64,000 nt of DNA. It comes from Chondrosia reniformis. Its lineage: Eukaryota; Porifera; Demospongiae; Chondrillida; Chondrillidae. The position numbers and the translations under genes were made by a program. The notes beneath the pieces are model-generated. The model did no database searches, had not been told where the DNA came from, and was given only the letters and a program-made list of their open reading frames with translations. Below, piece by piece: positions 14,401-23,900 of the stretch. Where the stretch lies: NCBI GenBank assembly GCA_947172415.1, contig OX359197.1, positions 4,340,001 through 4,404,000 on the forward strand, read 5' to 3'. Numbering within the stretch: position 1 is the first letter of the stretch; every line of letters begins with the position of its first letter.

Positions 14401-15584
14401 TATGGGCATAGTAATTTGTAGTAAAAATCGTCAGAAAACTCAAGTTTACCACTGTGCTATAAGGACTATGTGAGTCCAATGTAGGTGTTAAAACGGTTAA
14501 TAATTTCCTTGTTCATGTATTTCTTATGTTTTTACAAACACATGTACATCTACGTACATCATCACTACACATGCCAGCATGTTTGTGGTGTTTACCATCA
14601 TCATCAAATATGTCGACAGTTAGAGTGTTAGGCTCTCCTGCAATGATTCCTGTAGTTCCAAAAGGTGTAAGAAGAAAGCAAATAAAACTCTCAGTTGATT
14701 CACTAATAAAATCATCCAGAATGTCTATTTCAAATTCTGAGGATACAGTCTCTTCTCTATCAAAATCATTAAATGTAACTCTACTGCGACTGAAACTGTA
14801 ATCCGCTCCATCTATATGTATGGAAAAAAAGAACAATCAACCAATTATTACTACTTATATTATTTCCATACTATATAGAGTAATATAGATGTATGTAGAT
14901 AGAAGAGATGTTTGTACATACTTATAGCTTGTGGTGGATCTACTTCATTGCATTGTATAGAAATTTGGAATTCTCTGTTATATGTGCCAAATGAATTTAG
15001 GGCTAAAGTCATGGGTCCATCTGGCTCTCGGGTTGACACAGTACCATCCATAAATGAGACTTGAACCACTAAAAGTACAAGAATGATAAAACACTACATT
15101 AAAGGTCAAAAACCTTTCACTATTTTACTGCCTATATTAAATGAAATTAAATTAGAAAAATACCATTAGTATCTAGAATGGAGATTTGCAATGAATCTGG
15201 AGATCCTTTTTGAATGTTTGTATTTCCAACTGGTAAATCAAAAGTCACTCTCAAATTTTCTGTGCCTTCCCAAACTCCATCCTTTACCATTGCTATTCTA
15301 ACAGCTGAGGACATCGTGCGGCCTACTACAAAGTCAGCACTTCTGTCAATAGGTACAAAGTCCTGAAATTCCACTAAACAATTAAATTAAATGCAGTAAA
15401 GAGATATAAGAAATTAAGATGGAAAACAAGTATTTTACAGACAACTTACTTGCTGTCATAGATGTAAATGTGAGGTTGCAAGTAAAGTTTTCACGAAAAA
15501 TACCAGAAACCACTAGGTTGATTGTCAAGAGCGTATCTTCTTGGCTTTGAATCCTAGCCTTTGAGAAGAAAACCTTAACTTGAT
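2510..15584 (-). CDS. Multi-exon extracellular protein: six Calx-beta domains, EGF-like, VWC and Cys-rich tail
   Basis: Exons in transcript order: 15450-15584, 15164-15373, 14922-15068, 14596-14811, 11610-11756, 11315-11533, 11107-11259, 10290-10517, 9750-9914, 8927-9139, 8692-8865, 5667-5888 (Calx-beta); then 5359-5420 (EGF-like), 5223-5304, 5129-5159, 4893-5038, 3083-3129, 2909-3005 and 2510-2741 (VWC and Cys-rich tail, stop TAA). Each Calx-beta domain is made by two exons, and all twelve begin and end in phase 1. Second halves end with the typical acidic turn (DDDG, DNDG, DDDG, TNG). Calx-beta repeats are known from Na/Ca exchangers and from adhesion proteins such as integrin beta4 and FREM proteins; here the context is extracellular. 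The join from 5667 to the EGF exon is not in phase, so one small exon is missing from my model or the tail is a separate gene. The first exon and signal peptide were not found. Confidence 0.8.
3544..4340 (+). pseudogene. Decayed Ty3/gypsy-type pol fragment (protease and RT start)
   Basis: The plus strand shows an aspartic-protease active-site motif (V-D-T-G-A) at about 3572, and after a frameshift near 3715 a linker resembling the protease-RT spacer. From about 3930 follow RT N-terminal motifs in shifting frames: a V-V-P-K-P-S-G-like stretch at about 4080, a D-F-x-Q-L-N-like stretch at about 4120, and a R-L-D-A-N-F motif at about 4220. Several frameshifts and stops break it (stop TAG at 3714-3716, and a TAG near 4190). 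The catalytic RT block, RNase H, integrase and LTRs are absent. It lies in an intron of the minus-strand Calx-beta/VWC gene, between exons 4893-5038 and 3083-3129. It is a dead remnant. Confidence 0.75.
6391..7252 (+). pseudogene. Non-LTR (LINE/CR1-jockey-like) reverse transcriptase remnant
   Basis: Translated in shifting plus frames, the stretch shows the order of landmarks expected in LINE reverse transcriptases: T-G-P-D-N-I-P near 6565, N-Y-R-P-I-S near 6735, an A-F-D-T-V-D-H motif near 6970, a G-V-P-Q-like motif near 7125 followed by L-G-P, and a degraded version of the catalytic Y-x-D-D block near 7225 (A-H-D-T-T-L-Y). Stops and small indels break it in at least four places, and the catalytic aspartate pair is damaged. 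No endonuclease domain or poly-A tail is visible. It ends abruptly where the gypsy-type integrase fragment begins, so the two elements meet at a nested or recombined junction. It sits in the Calx-beta intron 5889-8691. Confidence 0.7.
7255..8316 (+). pseudogene. Ty3/gypsy-type integrase fragment with one nonsense codon
   Basis: Two frames in the same phase (7255-7599 and 7633-8316) are separated by a single TGA at 7597-7599. The first part has the end of the H2C2 zinc finger (C-V-A-C), then the catalytic core: a D in the H-V-D-F-A-G-P stretch and a second D at the S-D-N just before the stop. After the stop come the Y-H-P-A-S-N-G motif and the catalytic E (A-V-E-R), then a C-terminal region ending in a basic tail with stop at 8314-8316. 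So the D-D-35-E residues are all present but split by the stop. The histidine half of the zinc finger and all of gag, protease, RT and RNase H are missing. The LTR lies 72 bp downstream. The opposite strand is an intron of the Calx-beta gene. Confidence 0.85.
8389..8583 (+). repeat. Probable 3' LTR of the gypsy-type fragment, with polypurine tract
   Basis: A purine run (agaggagaggag, 8377-8388) directly precedes TGTA, and about 195 bp later the sequence ends in TACA, giving the short inverted ends TGTA...TACA typical of LTRs. AATAAA is present near 8504 inside it, as expected for an LTR polyadenylation signal, and a GT microsatellite lies at about 8456-8470. No second copy is seen in the window, so the element is 5'-truncated. 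Boundaries are inferred from these signals only. Confidence 0.6.
12905..13210. repeat. Dispersed repeat family, copy 1
   Basis: The stretch with ttccaattaccttttcacac, atgcatctgcatgccat and gtcaaatctgc-like blocks recurs in inverted orientation at about 36795-37030, in the same orientation at 47905-48130, and inverted again at 48685-48860. A related piece near 28750-28930 shares the gaccatcttgtaact...cacaagg end. Copies are roughly 80-90% alike by eye. It has no coding capacity and is probably a non-autonomous DNA transposon. Confidence 0.65.
13705..14345. repeat. Segmental duplication, copy 1 (carries a dead copy of a Calx-beta exon)
   Basis: This segment matches 15475-16125 in the same orientation over about 640 bp with small indels. 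At 13709-13818 it holds a copy of most of the exon 15450-15584, including the region of its splice acceptor, but it lacks the donor end of the exon, and the reading is broken by a short deletion near 13800. It lies inside the 2.8-kb intron of the same gene, so it is probably a pseudo-exon. Confidence 0.8.
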
Positions 15585-16125
15585 CTATTGGATATATACA
15601 GACCACATATAATTGACTGGAGAAAGAAAATATAAAATACCATTTTGAACATGTGCTTGGCTCTATTTTTTCATTTCAATATTTTCTACATTGGATCTGG
15701 CTATATGTAGTGGAAGTCGAGATAATGAACATTATTCATTAATCTATGGTCCAAACTCGATCTCGCGATGCTAAAAATATTTTAACGCATTCAGTAGGTA
15801 CCTACATTCAAATAATTTGAACCATTGTTCTATGCCTCGCTGTTGTCTCTTTAGGTTGTAGGGTAGATAGTATTTTAACTTAGCTACTTAGCTGACCCAA
15901 AATATAGATATTATTAATAATAATAATAATAATAGGGTAGATAGTATTTTAACTTAGCTACTTAGCTGTCCCAAAATATAGATATGGCCCTAAACGGCTA
16001 CTAAATATTTCTTTGAGATACTAGGCAATCTCGATTAGAATCCCTAAGGTGACGGAAACAGTTAACCTCGCTCGGTAGCTCGGTAGTTAGCATTTCAAGA
16101 ATACGTATAATCTAACTGAGGTTTT
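15475..16125. repeat. Segmental duplication, copy 2 (contains the functional first seen Calx-beta exon)
   Basis: This is the partner of 13705-14345. It has the intact exon 15450-15584 at its left edge. About 15900-15990 contains an extra internal tandem repeat of the block gggtagatagtattttaac, separated by a run of ATA/ATT triplets, that is not in copy 1. Confidence 0.8.
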
Positions 16126-17998
16126 ACTGTTTATATTGTGCAGTGTACATACGATGAGAAAGTCCTTATAATGATATTCACAGTAGTAACTAAGCATTGT
16201 CCTTTAATGATATTCATTTATTGGGGCGCCTCAGTCGCCCTTATACTGTTTTCAAATTATGTTAACGTATGGCTTCCTGTTCGTTACCTTGTAGACACAT
16301 ATCTGTCACCAAAATGGCGGATGTTCGGCTGGCTTTCGTTTTCTCTTCCTTAGCGTCGAACATTAAACGAACGAAAAGGATTTAGAAACCACCTTTACTA
16401 ACACTATGTAACGTAAAGCCTGCGTAAAAACGTTTTCTACGAAATATAACCTTGAAAAATTAAAGGCAATCAAGCGACGACCGAATGCGGTTAACCGGAC
16501 ATCTAAAAACTACGTATAAGCCAAGTGGTTCGAGTTTGCTGGGGGCGCAAGGCGTCCCCCACGAGTTTTTTTTAAGCTCGAACTACTTGTTCTGATTCCA
16601 CTACAGACAGCCGATCGATGGTCAAAGCCACGTAAACAACGAAAGAGTTTTCTTACATAGACTACAAATGGACTAAAAATGGGATTGTACAGTATCTGTA
16701 GGATTCTGTTATAACTGGTAGTTTTCGTATTGCTCTGAATTCTAAGCCTAGGGATGCTGGACTAAACGTTTTTACTGAGAATTGACTATAACTAAACCAT
16801 AAATTAACGAGAATGATCTATGGCTATAAACCACATAGCTAAAGTCAAATTAAGCATGCCAACTCGATGTAGATCAAAGAGCTAATTAGTTACATACGGG
16901 AAACGCATCAATGCAATTTATATAAGTAGTTTAACAAAACCTTTAGTAACTGAAGGTAATAATGATCTAAGACTTTATGATCGCCAGTTATTTATTATAA
17001 TTGATTATTATTCAGTTAGACAACCAGAATAGATATACGTAACTCGAAAAATGAAGCCAATTCATGATGTGCCCGACAAAACATCTAACCATCTTGGCTG
17101 CTTCCAAAGGAGATGCAAGCCCAGAAAATGAGAAGTCCGGCAATAACTTGAACACTCCCACGATGTAGAAACATGCCTTCTTTTGGAGTGCAGGTAATCC
17201 TTACAGGCAAAACTGAGACGGTTGTTTTTGATGTAGGTCTGGTTATCTACTCCATCACTTCACTTCAAATAGACCCGACACTACAGAGTGGAGGGTGATA
17301 GACTGTTGGTCCTAATAGCAACGTGGTAATTGACCGCAAGATATAGGCTTTGACCGACTGCTATATACAGAATATGTATCTCTACTAGGCATATATACGA
17401 ACTGATATATATTGCTGATCTGGTAACCAGCTCCCAGTGCAGTCACCTAGGTGCATGGTAAAAATCGTCAATGCCTATATAAGAAGTAATTAAGGCGTTC
17501 AGAAAGCTCACAACTTTGATTCCAATGCATGCAGCTGTGTTATCACATAATATATACATATATATATTATATGCACATAAACAATGACTCTAATCTCATC
17601 TATATATTTAAGTATTTCTGATTTCTTTTTAGATGATTAATCATTCTTCAACTTCAAGGTTGACTTTCTTTTACATGTCAACCCTACTTCTTAGGTTACT
17701 TCCAATGTTCACCAAATCTGATGTCTTTAACTTACACCTATGTTTGGGTGCATCGATACTACTTCTAGTATATCCATGATGCACCCAAACATAGAAGTGA
17801 TGTGTATAGTTAAGTTTCAGTATGCCACTTCTGCAATGTTAGCCTCTACCATATGATCACTTTCTTGTTTCGTTACTTCTTCTAGATGTGCCAATCACTG
17901 TTATAGTGCCATCCCTACTTTTAACTTCATTTTTTATATATATAAATGCATAGTTGTTATTATAGCTATATATAGGGACACCAAGATGTAGCTTAATA
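15585..17998. other. Gap between the first Calx-beta gene and the hydrolase-like gene
   Basis: Both flanking genes are on the minus strand, so the promoter and first exon(s) of the Calx-beta gene should be here, but I could not find a signal-peptide exon with a phase-1 donor. At 16313 an ATGGCGG in a good context opens a 23-codon plus-strand frame that is too short to call. About 17690-17930 includes a hairpin made of tgtttgggtgcatc and gatgcacccaaaca, and a gccatccctac block shared with other repeats in the window (near 6265, 34545 and 46925). Confidence 0.45.
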
Positions 17999-20900
17999 TT
18001 AATTAGGGCAAGTAGCAGTTCCATTGCCAATGTAAACATGATTAATGTCAGTTTTCTTCTTATTGCCAAGATTATCTTCAGCAAAGACATAGTAGTCAAT
18101 AAGTACATTTTTCAAGTCAGTTATCTAGCAGAAATTGAGGGTATATAGTAGGATTTTAGGCCATATATATAGTACAAGCATCTAGTAAACTATACACATT
18201 ATATATATATACTCTAAACCACCAAGATTATCTTCAGCAAAGACATAGTAGTCAATAAGTACATTTTTCAAGTCAGTTATCTAGCAGAAATTGAGGGTAT
18301 ATAGTAGGATTTTAGGCCATATATATAGTACAAGCATCTAGTAAACTATACACAGTATATATATATACTCTAAACCACGGCAACAGGCTGATCATATAGG
18401 GGCATTATCATAGCAATTAATTGCCGAACAAGGAGGAAATACATATAGTGTATACAAATTTGCCCCACCTTGATCCAATATTCATCAGCTATAACAGCTG
18501 GAAGACATTCCTTCCCTGTACTATTGCATGTGAAGTCAATAGATTGGTTGTAGTAATTTCCCTATCAATGAATAAACAACAGAGTGATAGAAACAACAGA
18601 GAGGTATTTACCAACAGAGAGGTATTTACCAATAGAGAGGTATTTACCAACAGAGAGGTATTTACCAACTATATACTGTAAATCCCTTATTATTAGCGTG
18701 CTATTAAATTTAGCTATATTAGCGATTTCACATTTACCGCTAAAATTAAAGTTTGCTAAATATAGTACTACTATACTATACTGTATTACTGTAATTAACT
18801 AACAAAACTTCCCTGCATCTTGTAAATCACTAATATTAAATTCTGCTATGTAGGGGTAAAATCCAGTTTCACTAACTTTTGGTTCCGCTAAAATAAAGGG
18901 ATTTACAGTATATATAGGTACGTAGGTCTTAATCTACCAAAATAGAACAAAACAGTCTACACAACTAACCATTATATAGACTTCTAGAAAAACGTTAATA
19001 ACCCACAATGTAGAAGGCAAAGTAATTGCAATATGGGATGTTTTTATAAACTGTAAAAAGGGACTAATGATGTTATTATGTGAATACATATGTGCACATG
19101 AAGTTCTAGAAAAGATGCCATATAATTTATTAAACATATGCATCCCAAATATTTCTAAAGAATATCAATTCAGATATTTGCTGTTCTGTCTGCACTTAAT
19201 ACACTTATAAGACTTAGACTTGTAGACGTTACCTTAGGAAAGTCCCTTTTGTTCATGTCTAAGGTTATCCAGTTGCTGACTTCTTTCGAATCTGATGAAT
19301 ACACCTCGTTAGCTATACTGTGTATAGGGTTCTGTCCATCATTATCCTTTCTATAATTGAACTGTACTTTTGACACACCAGAATAGTCATATATAAATGT
19401 CCAAATGTGGAATGCTCTGTGTGAGAGAAAACATAATGTATATGTACATGTGACAATCAGCCATTTACAGAGCACAGTAGACAGCCAAACACGAAAAAAG
19501 CAATTGCTGGAAAATTGAACACAGGAAAGCTGGGTATGGATAACCACCAGTGCTCTGCCACTGACTTGCCACAGCAATGTTCTATTCATATTTCCCTATT
19601 GTGTTAACTGCAAGGTAATTATAGCCTCTAATCACACTATTTAATAATTATCAGAACAAGCTGATAGTCAAAGATCCAGCCCTTTCCAGTGGGTACATGG
19701 GGTTACCTTAAAATGCTTGATCACCGGCCACCAGGAGAGCTGGTTTAATCTACTGTACATTGATGCCTATATTATATCTGTATATACATACATACGTAGG
19801 TTTCATACTTACATACTTATTTCCATGCATACAGGTTAGTAAGTAAAACTTTTATTGTGTATATTATATAGAAGAAACACTGTACACAAGTGTGTAACAG
19901 TCTGGAATACATAAACACTTAACACAGTTTTCACATGAAATTAGCCACAGCAACTAGTTAGTGTGTTTATATATAGTCACTGAACTATATAAATAGGCTC
20001 TTATACATACTAGACTGAAATTTGTATATTAATACAATATACACTAAAGCACAGTTAGTGTTATGCAATGCATAGCATGTGCATGTTCTTACACACATAC
20101 GTAGATACAGGTGTATATTTGTAATCCCATAGTTCTCCCATTCCGCATAGACCTGGATTCCATGGAAACCTTTGTAAGGTCCAAATAGAAGGAGCAGTTT
20201 TATCGGCATCACGAGGAGCATTGTCAGTGATGGATTTGTTGGCCCATTTAACTGCATTGTTACATGCAACTGTCTGCTTCACTGGCATGTCACCAGAGTT
20301 TCCATAATACATGTACCCAGAGGTTAGACCAGGGAGATAGAGGTGCCAAGCAACCTCTGCAGCCTGTGCAGAGAGGACAAGGAGATTCAATAAGCAGTCT
20401 GGACATTGACTAAGTTTATAAAGAAAAGTAAACTATAAGAAGGAATAGATTAATTGTTATATGAGAGAGTGGAGTCAATTGCACAATGCCTGTATGTGCA
20501 AACGCTGTGATGCAAAAACATTAAAAAGTGGAAAATATTACTCCTAACAAATCAAGTAACGAAAGTCTTCTCTTTGATGAACTAATGTATGTAATGTATA
20601 TGAGGGTTAGGTATATGCACACACTTGTACATGTATGTACAAGTGTGTGCATGTATGTACAAGTGTGTACATGTATGTATGTGTGTGCATGTATGTATGT
20701 GTGTGCATGTATGTATGTGTGTATAAGTGTGTACATGTGTGCCTGTCTATGTGAATTGATTGTTCATTTCATAATCCAATGTAACAAAGTAATAAATTTA
20801 AGTAAGAGAATACATGTAGAAAATAAGTAAACCAGTAACATTAATGCATATGGTTACTAACCAGTGCCTCTCATAACTTATCTATATTGTACTGTTAAAC

Positions 20901-23900
20901 CCATGTAGTAACTAAAGTGTTGTAGACACTATCCAAATGTATCTATATATAAACATATGCAGCAATGGAATAAAGGTAACTTAATTACAGTTGCATCAGA
21001 AGATGGTTTTTGTACTTCACTTAAACGTACTCCACCGGACATCTAAACAAAATGGAGATAAAGTAGTCATGGAATGTACATGAAACTAAAAAAACAGCTC
21101 AGAAATAGCATGTAATGTAGGGATTCCATAGTTTACTGGTATTGGAATCAATGATTAGGAAAAAAACAATAGTATAGAAAGCAGCTGTGATTTTCCCACC
21201 TTATTTAATAGAGTTATTTGTAGTGAATCCTTCCACTAGTATATAAAATAATCTATAATCCTTCCACTAGTATATAAAATAATCTATAATCCTTCCACTA
21301 GTATATAATATAATCTATAATCCTTCCACTAGTATATAATATAATCCTTCCACTAGGAGATAATATACCCTTAAGTTGTATATCACAGAATGCATGAAAA
21401 TACCTGCTCAGCAGTTTCTACCATATTCTCAGCTGCTGTCAACACTGCCCAATTTCTCTCATTCATAGCCCATCCTCCCTCAATATCAAAGTCCCCAGGC
21501 TACAGGAAACGGGACATACGTAATAATGTAGTTTTTATAGGAAATGATTGCAATCAATTTTATCTACATATATATATTGACACACAATTTGTTAAGCTAT
21601 AGAAAGATTATCATGATATTAAGGATACACAAGTCAGTTTAGAACTGAAACTTCTAGCATGTACATATATACATTAGGCAGATGATTTTATTCAAAGAAG
21701 GGAAAACTGTCACAAATTAATAAAATGTTTAAATTATTTATACAGTGGAGCCTTGCTAATGACCACTGTAGTAAGGAGACCACCTTGAATAAAAAACTTA
21801 AAAATTCCAAGCGAAATCCTATACTTCGTAATACTTAATTCACTCAAAACTGTGACCACCTCGCCATTCCAAATTATGACCGTTATGAAGTAAGGAAATT
21901 AATTGCACTGAGCCATGCAAAGGTTATAATTATAGGCAACCCCAGCCAAGATTAGACTGCAGTCACTTGGCTGGTTTGGCCAAACATTATCTTTGTCACA
22001 AAATCATATATACATACATGTATTATATAAGTAGTTGCATTCCTCACAAAAGCGACCACTGTCTTCAAAATTACCCAAATGAGTATCGTTTGATCTTTTA
22101 CTTACTCGTGTTTGGGTTTTTGGCAGGAGAGGATAGTTCCATTGAAGCGACTGTGGGGATCCAAAATCCCCAGCAGGATTCACCCATCCTCCAGCCTCTA
22201 TGTGTACAACATCACTCTCATCAACAGGGTGGTCCTTGAGGTACTGTTGAATAGTAGTAGCTTTATAGCCCTACGGATAGAGTCCTAACCATTAAGCTTA
22301 AAATATAAGTTTTCAAGATAAAGCTTACTAAGGAGTAAACTAAAGTTGTACTAATAAAGTATAACAATTATGTATGAGAAGACTTTGGTTCCTCATAATT
22401 GAACTAGAATTCCACCCATTAGCTCATTGTGCACCTCGGGGGACATGAGTGGGTGGGGTAAAATCTGGAGTCAGTGATAATTAAAGCTTAAAGATCCACT
22501 TTAGGTCCTAAAATGTTTTTCATCACCAAAATCTATTATAATCTATGTCCATTTGAGCAATTCAAATAACAAAGTCAGCAATGCAAAAGGAATGTAATTG
22601 CATGTATTACTTGAAGTAAATGTGTTATGTGCATATACGTACGTACGTACCTACGTAGTAGATGTACAAAGTTTTGAATCCCAGTATATATGTAAATTAC
22701 TGTATAACACTCTACCGATGGTGCTACCTTACTTTAGACTCTGCTTGATCAACAAAGTTTTTAACACATTGTTCATAGTAAGTGTAGCCTCCTCCAAAGG
22801 CATTATCTCCATCATGAGCCAAAACTATCAACATGGGATGGTCGGAGGGACTTTTACTGGCTATAGTATCAATATCAGATGTACCATAACACTGATATCC
22901 ATCACTCCAACTCATGGCCTATGTACATTTAGGACAGAGGTATGAGTGGATATTATGTGAGGTCTATACACTCTTAGTGGATGTTTACCATTGCAGATGG
23001 TACAGCAATTATTTTACTGATGTTTCCAGTATCAGGATCCACATACTGCACATAGTGTGGCTGATAACTGAATGGATAGCTCTCACTGGGTGTGCAGCCA
23101 ACAGATATGCTGGACTTAAAGTAGTCAGTTTGTTCAGGATTCACCTGATCAGCTCTGTTAGGTGGACTGTTGTTATCCCCATGTGCTGAATAAGGATAAC
23201 CCTACAGAGCAGCATAACGCACTAACATAGCACACATTTAGAGCCTAGAGTTTCATTTTTAGTATATTTAAAAATACACCCATTCAATCTTGGTATGGTT
23301 GACATGCATATGAAGCTAAGGAAACACACAGTCCAATGGCATATAATTGGAATTTTTGGAGCATATAAAGCAAGTTCGGTAAATATTTTGCTGGATGTTT
23401 TGACCCAAAGGCTTTCTTTAGTGAAGTTAGCAGTTCAGCAGTCACTGAAGAGAAGACCCTCAAAAGGGTTGAAACATCCAACAAAAGGTTTATCGAACTG
23501 CACCTTTGGAAGTTAAAAGGTAAACTGATCCATCCAAAAGATAGGTTCAATGCAGATTATAAGAATTTTAACTGTGTTGAATATAGAATTCTTGTTCTAT
23601 ATAATATATAATTAGAATGTATAAGGTATTTTTAGGCTTATACAAATTAGGAAAATATATTGTGCTTTGGATGAACATTTGAAAACTAATAGAATAAGGA
23701 TTTCTTCTAACTGCATCAAACTTATCTTTTGGATGGTTCATCTTTTGATAATTTTGAGTATCTAAAGATGCAGTTTTTTGTTCTTTGTACTGTCAGACAA
23801 TTCAACCCTGGGGGTCTTCTTCAGTGACTGAAGATGGTAAAAAAGGACGCTTCAGTCGCTGAAGAAGACCCCCAGGGTTGAATTGTCTGACAGTACAAAG

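Larger units (their letters stand above)
11757..14595 (-). other. Long intron of the Calx-beta gene holding repeats
   Basis: This is the 2.8-kb intron between the second and third Calx-beta domains. I see no further Calx exons in frame. It contains a dispersed repeat (about 12905-13210) and a partial duplicate of the gene's own first exon region (13705-14345). The rest is AT-rich sequence in which I recognise nothing. Confidence 0.6.
5667..15584 (-). other. Six Calx-beta domains, one per pair of phase-1 exons
   Basis: Pairs from N to C: 15450-15584 with 15164-15373; 14922-15068 with 14596-14811; 11610-11756 with 11315-11533; 11107-11259 with 10290-10517; 9750-9914 with 8927-9139; 8692-8865 with 5667-5888. 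First-half exons hold the beta-strands with alternating hydrophobics and end near a T-A-x-G or similar. Second-half exons hold the F-x-x-G/E stretch, an I-x-D-D-x-x-x-E turn and the final D-D-D-G loop expected to bind calcium. Two second halves share the phrase NTNIQKG / MTNIQKG, which suggests recent domain duplication inside the gene. Some acidic residues vary, so calcium binding may not be kept in each domain. Confidence 0.8.

Noticed and set aside
16313..16381. ATGGCGG micro-frame in a good start context
   Set aside because: Only about 22 codons, no homology or continuation. Similar ATGGCG starts at 34687 and 47031 also stop at once.
20521..20830. 71- and 100-codon frames on both strands
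   Set aside because: Both are translations of a GTAT/GTGT simple repeat.
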